This document shows positions 12,200-23,500 of a DNA stretch of 64,000 nucleotides, in pieces. How positions within the stretch are numbered: position 1 is the stretch's first letter; each line of letters opens with the position of its first letter. The translations under genes and the position numbers were made by a program. Under the pieces are notes generated by a model, which worked only from the letters and a program-made list of their open reading frames with translations, did not search any database and was not told the origin of the DNA. The stretch is from Helianthus annuus (Eukaryota > Streptophyta > Magnoliopsida > Asterales > Asteraceae). Where the stretch lies: the NCBI RefSeq assembly GCF_002127325.2, contig NC_035447.2:28641249-28705248 (forward strand), read 5' to 3'.

Positions 12200-12232
12200 C
12201 TCGGCCAGTATTTTATATATAAATAATATACT

Positions 12233-12233
<1 letters not shown>

Positions 12234-12279
<46 letters not shown>
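12234..12279. repeat. (TA)n microsatellite
   Basis: About 46 bp of alternating TA lies just after the RT pseudogene. It could be the decayed 3' tail of that element or an independent repeat. Confidence 0.9.
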
Positions 12280-12283
<4 letters not shown>

Positions 12284-12780
12284 GTTTTACTGAGTAAGCC
12301 ATAAAAACCTAGTGTAAATGACAATAATACCCTTTGACCGTTTATAAGTTAGGTTGACTTTTAACACTTTTTAACGGCAGCGGGTAATCTTACGACATAA
12401 CAACAATGTTGGGGGTCAAATAGCAATATTTTCCACGGAGGGGGTCAGAGTGCCAATTGGCTTAAACTCCAGGGGGGTAAAATTACAGTTTACTCTTATC
12501 TTTATAATTACACTAAAAATCACTATCTTTTTATTTCTTCTTTAATTAAATAATATTTTTTATACCTTTATTATTACATTTTCTCTTTCCTTGACTCACA
12601 ACCACTTTCTAAAAATATTAAAAAAAATTATAGGGATAGACAATGTTTTTTCATATTTACAGATGAACATTAACATTTTCTTTTTCCTCTACTCACAACC
12701 CTTTATAATCACTATCTATAATATGAAGGAGCCTCTCAGAATTTGATGAACAATATGCGAATGCTCTAAGAAGATATAGT

Positions 12781-12998
12781 TTAGAGTAAAATACCAAAAT
12801 CGTCTCTAAGGTTTGGCTGTATTTTGTTCCAACCAAAATGATTTTTTTGTGCATTTCAGTTCTTCGGGTTTGCGTTTTATTGCATTACTCTCCAAATCAA
12901 TAGGTTTATTTTTTTTGTTAAAGTGAAGGACATTTTTTGTGCTTTTTGATGGAACAAGCAAATTGAAACCTATCAACAATTTTGGTATTTTACTCTTA
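12781..12998. mobile_element. Foldback MITE (about 218 bp)
   Basis: The ends are inverted copies of GAGTAAAATACCAAAAT, and the similarity extends inward. No coding capacity. The target duplication is not clear. The flanking 12280-12780 is AT-rich with nothing recognisable. Confidence 0.65.
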
Positions 12999-13110
12999 CA
13001 TTTTTTATTACTTATTTCCTCTTTATATAGCTTAATATTTATTATTTTTAATAAGTTCTTCGATATATATGTTTCACTAAAGACATTTTAATAAAAAAGT
13101 AATATTATTT

Positions 13111-13488
13111 ATCAAAATACATTAAAATACTCAATAAAATGTTATATGACCCGACCCGACTCAAAGCGAACCGAAAAATATTATTACATTGCGATATACA
13201 AACGACACCAAAAAATTCCGCTCCTGGGTCTGCCATTGGTGATATTTGCATGAACATCTTTAATGCCATAGTTTTTAGTCATGTGTAAAAAAACAAACTG
13301 TGAATAAAGAGAAAAATCATACGAAAACTATGACATTAAAGTTGTCCATGCAGATATCACCAATGGCGGACCCTAAAGCGGAAACTTTTAGGTGTCGTTT
13401 GTCTATCGCTATGTAATAATATTTTTGGTCAGGTTCGAGTCAAGTCGGGTCGTATAAAATTTTCATGGGCATTTTAATGGATTTTGAT
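13111..13488. mobile_element. Foldback element with about 160 bp arms
   Basis: The left arm (about 13111-13275) and right arm (about 13325-13488) are near-perfect inverted repeats, sharing for example ATCAAAATxCATTAAAAT and the CGACxxxACTC and GATATxACCAATGG blocks. The spacer is about 50 bp. RNA from it would form a long hairpin, so it may feed small-RNA production (inference). Confidence 0.8.
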
Positions 13489-13499
13489 TGAACAGTTGA

Positions 13500-14195
13500 A
13501 CAAATTAAAAAATTCAGTCAAACAGTTGCAATAAATACACCAGTCTAACACAACTGGATTTGGGAATGATTACAAAATGATTTCATTTTGAATTCAATTG
13601 ATGTAATACAATCACAAGGTACAAAAATGTACTCATCCTCACCAAGTGCACTCTTTATCACTAAGTCCTTATGCTCAAAGGCTCTTAGTGTTACCGTTAC
13701 ATTGAATACAATGAACTATATATACGAGGAGAGAAATGTCGGTAATGTCACCATGAAATCGACCCCTAACAACTCTTTAAATGATGTAACTACCAGCAGT
13801 TAGTAAAACTTCTGGATAGTTACACTGTTACATTGAACTACTGCTTCTAATGTGCGATAGAGAGAACTGTTTGATTTCATATAACTGCTGGTTGAGAACT
13901 AGCACTTCTGGGAATACAAAACTTCTGGTCTTTGACTTGTTGATTTGGTTTTCTAGTCTTCAACCTTGACTTTAGTTGTTTTGACTGTTGACTTGTTGAC
14001 CAACACTTTGTTCTTCTATTATTTATTCTTGAAGGCAACAGTTGTATGCAACAGTAGTTTGGGCAGTTGTTTTGGGAAGCCGTCAAGGGGGAAAGTTCTG
14101 GTCTTGAGATTGTATCTTAACTTATTCCATTAGGCATGTAAGTGGTTCCCTTGAGTTTTGGCTTTCATTATCAGCAGATATTACATAACCCAACA
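13500..14195 (-). repeat. Degenerate solo copia LTR, related to 7670-8406
   Basis: Blocks such as GTCACCATGAAA...CCTAACAA and the closing TTTTGGCTTT...CCCAACA match the copia LTR at 7670-8406 in the same orientation. The end at 14195 is clear. The left boundary is not resolved and may be truncated. No internal sequence accompanies it, so it is called a solo LTR. Confidence 0.6.
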
Positions 14196-15130
14196 GGTCG
14201 ACTAACACGACCCATTTAAAAAAAGGATCGGGTTCGGGTTAACACGTTAACCCTTTTAACTATTTAGAAAAAAAAAACTTATCTATTTTTGTTTATGTTT
14301 TTTCGTTTCTATTTTACATGGTTAGTCATAATAATGTTAGTTTTGGCACATTATATTATTTACTTGTCATACTCATACTCATCATTAAACATGTTATCGA
14401 TAACTCGTTTAAAACCCAACAACTCGTTCATAAATCGTCAACTTGTATGACTCATTTAAAAATACAGGTTAAGAAGGTCAGGTTCGGGTTAACCTGAATT
14501 TATATGTGTGCGGGTTAAACATTTCAACCCCTTAACCTGCCAGGCCATCAACCCGACACAATTAAGATAGCTTTTATGACATTTAAGAAATTAGTATAAT
14601 ATAGTCGGAATTGATTTTGTAATGGTTAATAATATTAAAGTTTCAAATAATTTATATTATACAAGGATCAACTAGTTTGCCGCATATGAAACGCCAAAAC
14701 CTATTAATCGTATATTTGGTAATAACACTAGCTTGTATATAAAAAGTAAAAAATATATATATATAAATGTATGAATTATTGGTAAATTTTCTTTTAACAA
14801 TTTAGGTTTATTCATATTCTTCTCACACTAAACTCTCTTCTGAAATAAACATTGCCTTGTATATTGATCAAATAACGCTTTTAGGGGTGTTCAATACTCG
14901 GTTACAAACGGATTAAGTCGAAAATGAAAATATTTCTCAAAAAATGACGAAAATGGCTAAATAAATATTTCCTATAGACTTCAATATTTTATTACAAAGT
15001 ATAATTGTTTAAAGTTTTGTTCTTTCAAACCAATATATTTATATAAATTCAGGTCATATGAATACATAATAATCAATGTATTAGACTATTGTGACACCAA
15101 TAGTTCAAAACACAATCATTCATAACAAAC
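14196..15130. other. Intergenic, no gene seen
   Basis: AT-rich sequence with scattered GGGTTAACC/ACCCGACC motifs, common in decayed plant repeats. No ORF with recognisable protein features. Confidence 0.6.
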
Positions 15131-15852
15131 CTATGCAGATTCTACTTGACTAACCCGTGGCGAAGGACAAAACGTTATCAAATAGTCATCCGAAGGACAA
15201 TTAACCAACGGTGGGGGATTGTCGTAGGCGTAACTGTAATAAGACGGGCAGGCATCCTTAAAAATCTTCGAATACACAGTCGGCTTGCATTTACTAGGTG
15301 CCCCATACGCGTTCCTACAACAAAACTTGTCATTGTCAAAAGCCAAACACGCGCTTTTGCAAGCAACGACTTCCCCCTTATCGTTCAAAACCTCGAGTTC
15401 TTGAGGACAACAATCGTTAATATCCCTTTTGCACCCTCCAATATGACATTTGGTTGAGTAAGGTATAGTAGTTACTGAAACCGGGACATTATAACCGTCA
15501 ACTAGACTAACGTCGTAAAAACTAGGTTTGCTTTTGTCCGGTTGTAATGCAATTTGGACCAATGTTGCGGGTGGGGCCCCGATTAGCCCATTGCAGCATA
15601 ATTTCCCACCACAATCACCTGTCTCACACGCGGGTACTTTATCTGAACCGAATTTGCAACCTGTTCTAGCCCATATCCGCCCTACCCAATCAGCCGGAGC
15701 TTGAATTTTTCGTTGTTCGCCTGGTGGAAGGTAGAAACCGCCGGAGGCTAACACCGGGTGGCCATCGTTTGCCGCGTTTGCCGGCCATATTGGATATGGA
15801 CATTTGTTGATGATGTGGAAGTTACATGCTTCAACTATAGTGTTTCCTGTTA
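15131..15852 (-). CDS. Thaumatin-like protein (PR-5 family), main exon
   Basis: This exon encodes about 240 residues of a thaumatin domain: an N-terminal strand ending NKCPYPIWPA, the family signature around CETGDCGGKLCC, then FYDVSLVDGYN, and the end YDNPPPLVNCPSDDYLITFCP. PR-5 proteins are secreted, disulphide-rich defence proteins that may bind or cleave beta-glucans or permeabilise fungi (family knowledge). About 19 cysteines are visible against the usual 16; the extra ones are near EACNF, LCC and DCCP. In the acidic cleft, the glutamate usual in the AEF position is Gln here (LVQIAL), while Arg and the Asp residues remain. Upstream, TTAACAG at about 15853-15859 looks like a splice acceptor, so a signal-peptide exon is expected. 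None was recognised in the next 2 kb, so the gene may be incomplete. Confidence 0.85.
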
Positions 15853-18034
15853 ATATTTAGGACTTCACATAATTAGGTGTTATGTTTTATACAACTTCTC
15901 TTTTTTTTTCATATTAAATATAAAAAAAAAAACTAAAATATTTGAAAGTTAAAAGAATATATAAACTATCCTTAAAAATATATGTGAATGTTTACCCCCA
16001 CTACAAATAATAGCTGGTTTTCAGCGATCCGTTGGTAATACGTCAGTGAAACATGGCGTCGATAGTGTATTTATCAATGGAACTTGCCGCGAAACAACTA
16101 TCGGGTGGCATCATTGATAGGCTACTCAGAACTAGGTTGGCAATGCAATTGAGACGGTTTACTAACATATTACCAAGGGATTATTTACGAAAGAATGACT
16201 TTATGTGAACCTCTACCGACGAATTTTTCTTGGTTAGCCAGTTTTTATTTTTTTTTTAAATAAATATATATACACACACTTAAATCTCGTAGAAAATAAA
16301 AATATATTATAAATGTGTAACAGGGAGTAAAATATTTTTTTGCCAAAGTAATAGTGGCGGAAACAGAAAATTTCACATGCAACATCATAATAAAAATGTG
16401 TTTCTACACATACTGACGTCAAAATACAAGAAAACGATTGTCTTTATAATATCTTTAATTGAAAATTTAGCCGATAAGTGGGTTACAAGAAGTTCGCTGA
16501 CTCAAACGGGAAATTACCTGACAAGAAGAAGACAATGGAAAGAACAAATAAGCTGGTTGGCTTCATACTTTTTTAGGTGGAATGATATAATTTTAAATCC
16601 TGTAATATATTTATAGAATGTTTTTAGTGGCTAAATTGTTGCCTAAGTATTTGAATTTTTGGCATAACCTCCTTTAAAAGACAAGCAAATCCCATAACTT
16701 AAGGGATAAGGTGGCTCACACATATGAATAGAATATTGATCATATTATTATTTTATAGTACTTGGTAATTTAAGTTCTTGATCTTTGTTATGTGTATAAC
16801 CGCAGATAATCGAACTATAACTATAATCAGTTTTCAGTTTTCCAATGGATATTGCACAAGAGCAAACACTTGATTCCTCTCTAATAGTTACCTCAACTTT
16901 GAATATAACTAATCTCCACTGGTTTCTCATATTAACTTTTTGAATGTCACGTCTCATATAACATTATCATCGTGTTAAAAATGGAGTCTATGCAAATAAT
17001 GCATTACGAAATGGTAAAAAGATACGAGCCACATTGGGATCATTCTCATGGTATAAGGCCAATCAAACAATGGGCAGTCATAAGATTACCTACAATGCGG
17101 TGCCCATGGACATATGTGGCTGAGACAAACGACATGGAGAAATGAGGGGAGGATAGAGACGACCAAAGTTCATGGAGGGGAGGGGTTGAGTAGTGTGAGA
17201 GTGAGAGAGAGAAAGAGGGTGAGGTCCGTGAAAGACATGGAAAAGACAGATAGTCTGTGAACCCTCTTGATTGTGGATGCTATAATGATATGACAGGTTT
17301 TTTTTACAAACTCGTAATTGGTTTATATTCATGATAGTGTTTTGCCTAATGATTATGTTAGTACGACTTCATACATATAGACATATAGTATAGCAATGAG
17401 ATACGTGGTTTTATAGTCATATGTATAATTTAGCTTATATAACCTCAAAATAGCCTATGTCTGCCCATGACAATTATTAGACTAATTAGATTCAAATATC
17501 CTATTGTGTAAGCATCCATCACTGAGCGTCTGAACGTAACCTTAGCGCCACCTCACTAACCCATCCATCATGGCATCATTCACATCCGTCACTCAACCCA
17601 TCATTCACCATCCACTTACATCTATAGATGGGAGAGAGATAGAGAGAATGACAAGCAGGATGGTGAACACGTAAAAAGTTTTATGACACATTAAAGAAAA
17701 CAACTATTTTTTTTGTGATTTTATCTTATTTTAAAAAATCTGAACACTCATTTTTTATATACATTCTTCAAATCTAAAAAAATGCATTAATTTAAGCTCA
17801 TTGATAGATAAAATATAATGTCATGCTGACCTATTATTCATTTTGACACAACCATCCAATCTCACTCATTTTCATTGCATTGCCTTTCACACAAAGCATC
17901 TTGTTGGTATTTTGAATCTTCATAACAAATAAACACCAGTACACAACTTTTGATGCCGGAAGTACAAGTCATTGTAACATTTATTATTATTATTTTGTTT
18001 TTGGAGTTGATCTATGGAGAGGAGCCAAGCACAT

Positions 18035-18069
<35 letters not shown>

Positions 18070-18245
18070 ATGTCATTGTTAAGGGTGAATGAAGAGATCA
18101 TGCATGCAATATGTTCATTAGGGAGCCAATATCTACATGCTTTTGTTGCCTTAACACTTGTTAAATGTTCCCTCAACTCCCCTCCATTATATGACCTCTC
18201 ATCACCACCATCCCATCTACTGTGTGTGATTTACGACACTTATCG
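15853..18245. other. Intergenic between the thaumatin gene and the MYB gene
   Basis: Divergent promoter space for the two genes. At about 16000 a CACTACAAATAATAG stretch resembles one end of a CACTA transposon, without a partner end. A (GA)n tract lies at 18038-18058, about 190 bp before the MYB start. No convincing signal-peptide exon for the thaumatin gene and no other gene was found. Confidence 0.5.
18038..18058. repeat. (GA)n tract in the MYB upstream region
   Basis: About ten GA units. GA tracts in plant promoters or leaders can bind BBR/BPC factors (general knowledge); no function is shown here. Confidence 0.7.
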
Positions 18246-19333
18246 ATGGGAAGACGACCTCCATGTTGTGATAAATCACACGTCAAGAAAGGCCCGTGGA
18301 CAGCTGAAGAAGACGCAAAGATTCTCGCACATGTTGCTAGTCATGGCATCGGTAACTGGACATTAGTACCGCAAAAAGCAGGTTGTTTTTTTCTCCCGTC
18401 TTACTAATCATGATTGAAGTTTTTTTATAATGACCGGCGGCCTGTGTCGTGTGTGTGTATGCTTGAACAGGTCTTAACAGATGCGGAAAGAGTTGTAGAC
18501 TAAGATGGACAAATTATCTAAGACCCGATCTCAAGCATGAAAGTTTCACCCCTCTTGAAGAAGAGCTCATTTTGAGGTACCATCTGGCCGTGGGAAGTCG
18601 GTAAGTTTACTAACTACTTTGTGTTTCAACACTTTAATACGGAAATTAGTCGATTTTTTTGTTTAATTTTAAATCTATCCGGGCAATGGGTTGAAACAGT
18701 TGAATCTTCAGGTGGTCGTTGATTGCAAAGAAACTCCCCGGGAGAACAGACAACGATGTGAAGAACCACTGGAACACAAAACTAAAGAAGAAGCTGCTTA
18801 AAATGGGAATCGACCCGATCACCCATAAGCCGTTAAGTCAGCTTCTTTCTGATTACGGAAGCATCAGCGACGCCATCCCACAAAACACGAGACCTTCAGA
18901 TCAAAGACACCACGACTCGCCCTTGGATTTCTCTCGGGCCGACAGTTCATTAACAACAATGGACCCGTTTCAAGACCGGCCCACTCCAATGAATTCGGTA
19001 ACTGCTTATTTCCCAGTTATTAATGAAGCAGCTTCATCTTCTACATCATCACCTGCATCTAAAGTTCAAGCGAATTTACCATCTTCTCCCTCTATTTGGA
19101 GTGATTATCTTATTGGAGACCAAGAACAAGAGTGTACCAACGAACCCAATTTCGGGTTTTTACCCACAGATGGTGAATGCCCGAATAGTTACAATGGGTT
19201 CGGGGTAGATCACACAAAGAACAGCTTAGAGGTTGATACTGCTTCTGTTTCTTTTGTTGAGTCCATTTTAAACCGTGATCGAGAAATGCAGTTGGACTTC
19301 CCTCAGCTTTTGGATGGATATTCTGAGTTCTGA
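18246..19333 (+). CDS. MYB35: R2R3-MYB transcription factor, TDF1/MYB35-like
   Basis: Three exons: 18246-18381, 18471-18600 and 18712-19333 (888 nt, 295 aa), with GT-AG introns at the two positions standard for R2R3-MYBs; exon 2 has the typical 130 nt. The start [10 protein letters not shown] is the classic N-terminus. R2 holds [15 protein letters not shown] and [14 protein letters not shown]3 holds [24 protein letters not shown]. After R3 comes [19 protein letters not shown], typical of the MYB35/MYB80 group, and R3 is closest to Arabidopsis TDF1 (MYB35), a nuclear regulator of tapetum and pollen development (recalled, not searched). The C-terminal half (about 130-295) is Ser/Asn-rich and ends with an acidic-hydrophobic [13 protein letters not shown], a possible activation motif. 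It is convergent with the DUF1336 gene. Confidence 0.9.
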
Positions 19334-20564
19334 ACAACAAGCCTTAGATCTTTAAGAACGGGTGTAACGGGTGATTCTCTAGCACACGGTTCTAGATCGA
19401 CCTATGTTCTAGTTTTTAGTTATATGCTAGTATGCTACCCTCTAAATTCCTGGTCTCTGTTGCTAATGTTTAGTTCATATTTTAAATGGTAAAATTAGAA
19501 TTTATAACGAGTGTCAGACAAGTTGGGTAACGGGTCACCGGTCACTTTTTGGTTGGCTTCTTATTAAGAAAATTTACAATAATCATAATAAAAACGTTTG
19601 AATAAAGCCATGTAGAATTGTAGGTACTAAAATAGACATCCCCAATGGGACATCGTTGTGGTTAAGTGATGTACTCCAAAACCAAAAGGATGAGAGTTCG
19701 AATCCTAAAGCATGCAAGTATTCGTGTTATGTATCCTGAAAATCTAAGTTGTTCAAAAAACAGCTACAATAGACGTCAGCAGCCTTTCAATCCTTTTGAC
19801 CCGTCTCCATTTCAACTAACTGGATTTATTTGACCCGTTTAAAATAAAATACAACTTTGATACAGTAAAAGAATTCCAAAGAGTGCACTATGATAAGATT
19901 TATGTATTATATTATTTTTTTTACACTGGTCCACATGCTGGAAAAAATTCTACTATAATGTTAAAATGATTATAACTAGTCTTCCCAGCGTTGTGGTGAG
20001 GGGCGTAAAACTGTGCTACCAGCGTTGTAGGGAGATATAGCAACCAAACGACAATCAAAACCAGGAAAAACATAAAATAAAAACACGAGTTTCTAACACC
20101 AAGTGACTCACATATTAGAAGTCGAGGGGGTAAAAAAAACGTAAGGGACCAAATATGACCACCAAACACGGTGCTAAATACCAACCGAACTTCGACCAAA
20201 TCCGGGGAAAAAACGTAAAACAAAAGTAACAAAAAATAAATTCATTTAATTTTTGTGGCAAAACTATAAAAAATCAAAGTTTTATTACAAAAACACACAC
20301 ACAAAAGACGAAACCATAGAAGACAAAAAAATCACTATTCCTCCCAATGTTATGAATTAATATATATAGATAATTTATTTTATTACAGCAAAAAAAGACG
20401 GATGAAAGTGTCGTTTTGGATTTCATAAGAGTTTAAGGCTGTACACTCGGGAAGGTATTCTATTACTCAACGTTATTTCAAACAGATGTGTGTACTGGAA
20501 ATAAACAAGAAAATAGTTTACGAACTTTGAATTTCAAGTTTATGAAAATGAAGGGTACTTGAAA
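19334..20564. other. Convergent intergenic region
   Basis: The 3' flanks of the MYB gene (left) and the DUF1336 gene (right). Apart from the SINE-like repeat at 19641-19760 no gene was seen. The ORF at 19921-20232 (minus) has no recognisable features. Confidence 0.55.
19641..19760 (+). mobile_element. tRNA-derived SINE-like repeat
   Basis: TGGTTAAGTGATG (A-box-like) and GAGTTCGAATCC (B-box) lie about 35 bp apart, as in a pol III promoter. No tRNA cloverleaf follows, so this is a SINE rather than a tRNA gene. The ends are approximate. Confidence 0.55.
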
Positions 20565-23500
20565 TTAGAACCCGAGTTGGTTATAATTTTTGTAGTTGAT
20601 CTCTTTCAATTGAACGCAGCATAAAATACATTCTGGCAACTCTTCAGCTTTGGTGCCCTGTATCAATAACAACAAACTTCATTTTAGGCCACTATTGTAA
20701 ACTCCGAGAGGATAGTGTATGTGTGTCTGTTTCTGAACCTGGATAGTGAGGCCGAAATCGAGGATACAAAGTTTTAGTCTCTCTCGAAAAGCATCGAAAC
20801 CTTTTCTAGAGATGTAACTGAATCTGTGCATGTTCAAATCAATTTCAAAGTAGTTTTCTCCCTGCAAGATTTTAAATATTAGAGTATGTTTTTATCGATG
20901 AATTGCACAAAAGGGGCGTTTGGGTGTGTGTTTTGGGTAAAGAGATTATGTTTATGATTATATATTTATATGGATACTTAGTGGTCAAATAATCAGCTGC
21001 AAGAGAACTGGTTATTGTAAGGGGAAGGTAATGTTACTTATTTACCTACTTTTTTTTATCATTTCTTATCTATTACCACCTTAAAAGAAGAAATGTCGGC
21101 GAACAAGAAAGCCTTAAAAGCATTACATCATCAAATAACAAAATCACAACTAGAGTTCCAGACACTCTCATAAAGCAGGATTATCTTATATTTAATTATT
21201 AAGTTTCATTTTCATATAATACTTTTATTTCAAATTTCAAAAAGCACATCTAAATACGCCTAATTTTTAGATACGATGACAGCCCACTTAAATTTAAATA
21301 GTATTGAGACGATACAAATGCAAATAATGCAACCAAAGAGAGATTGGTATCTTTTTAACACCTCAAAAAGAAAAAGAAAAAAAAAAACTAAAACATTTTG
21401 TGGGTTCTTTAGAGGTTACACTTTGGTATCCACCTACTTGTAAATGGGTAGATGGTGAAATGGGTCAAACTAAAAAGATTACCTAAAAGAAAAATATATC
21501 AAATGGGTCAAACGGGTTTTATTAAAAGACTTAAATTAAAGCCATTATTGCAATAATATTATTTTTTAGTGAAGATAAAAAGAGATGCGTTTATCAGATC
21601 ATAACGGCTAACCCTTTTGTGTATATATTTTAACAATACTTATAATCAAAACACATTATCCCCGAAAAATATAAAACTTGACCAAGTGTATACAGGTCAA
21701 CCCAAGCTGACCCGACCCATTTCAAGATTACTTAAACGTTTGACCCTTACAACCTGACCCCGTTTTGACCCGTAACCCAGCCAATCCTCGTGCCGTATTA
21801 CCACATGTACAGTTCTTTGTGTTGCTCAAGATGGGGTCATAAGTATTAATAAAAAAACGCTTAATATGCGTCAAAAAGTACCATGAGGTAAAAAAACATG
21901 TGGAATAAATATATTTACCAAGAAAAATTCATGTTGGGGACGTGAGAGAACGGGCTTCTCGTTATAAGCACTCATAAGCTTCCTTTCAGCGGAACTCAAC
22001 TGAAGATCCTCTAAGTTTGTGAGTCGGCCCAAGATCTTCAATCTTTCCCTGCAGGGTGCAATGGTATCTACCGGGAAACCTCTAACCCTTTCCACCTCAT
22101 CATCAATTATTTTCTATCAAAATTATAAATAAACACATAAATACTCGAAATAAAATGTTTATCATAACCATATGAAAGCTTGAACGGTGAGAAGATGAGA
22201 CATGACCAATTGACCATCTTACCCTCATATTTTCTTTAAAATGAAGCGGAAGTTCCTCATAATTATCAGATAACTTGAAGTACAAAACATAACTCATTCC
22301 TTCTCCGTCATATTCATTTTGAAATAGTGTAGGGGGGTATAAAGGTATCTAATTTATAGACATAAAAAATCTGGTTAAGTAGAAAGGTAAACGATGAACT
22401 CATCTAAAAATACATACGCATCGAAATTTGATCTTAAGATTTTTTTATGTACGAGATGAAATAAAAAAATTAATGGTTAGAAGGGACATACTTGAAGATT
22501 TACAACAAGCAAATGAGGGATTTTTCCAGATGATTCAACTTTTGGGAGTTCAAGAAGGCGTGCAATATGATCAATCTTACGGGGAGATAAGAATACGTCA
22601 ACACCAATAGGGTAATAAGCAGCTTGATTTGAAGCACATTCTTTCTTTTTATCTCTGTAAAACAGAAGGAACCACATGCCACTTTGGTAAGACAAATGCA
22701 AACCCCATATAAATTAGAGGAAAAAATAAAGAAATAGTTTAATGTCAAGCTTATTTTACTTTAAATAATTATGCCCCCGCACTTTAAAGGCACTTGGATC
22801 AAGTGGTGACCAAGAATCTGACATTTTCTTCTCTATCGGACAATACGGAACTTGAGAGCCTGCCATTGGTCTTTGCAAAATAGCTCTTGGAGACACTGAA
22901 ACAGATCAAATATATGCAAAATTATAACCATGACACAACAAGATATATCATACAGCCTAGAGGTCACAAAATGGGCAGGCTGACCCCAAACACTTACTTT
23001 TAGTCCAAGTAAAATGTCATTTTCGTCCCTGAGGTTTGGCCAGTTTTGCGACTTTCGTCCAAAGGTTTATTTTTCCCCGTCTGGATCCAAAAGGTTTGAA
23101 ATCTTGACATTTTCATCGGGCTCGTTAACTCCATCCATTTTTCTTTGTTAAGTGGAATGTATTTCCGTCTTTTTTGCAAACTTATAGGACAATTCGGTCT
23201 TTTTCACTTTATGTAAAAAGACCGAATACCCCTAAAAAGACCGAATTTCCCTTTAAGTTGACAAAAAAGACAGAAATACCCCTGACTTAACGAAGAAAAA
23301 TAGACGGAGTTAACGAGCCGGATGAAAATGCAAGATTTCAAACCTTTTGGATCCAGATGAGGAAAAACAAACCTTTGGATGAAAGTCGCAAAACTGGCCA
23401 AATCTCAGAGACGAAAATGAATTACCCCTTTTAGTTTTTTTAAAAGATAATTCGTGGGTTAAACATGATTATAAGAGCTATATTAATATAAACTTATAAC

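Noticed and set aside
18070..18366. 98-aa frame overlapping the MYB start
   Set aside because: It overlaps MYB exon 1 in another frame and lacks any MYB feature; at most a uORF if transcription starts far upstream.
19641..19760. A functional tRNA gene
   Set aside because: A and B boxes are present but no acceptor stem, anticodon arm or cloverleaf could be formed, so it is called SINE-like.
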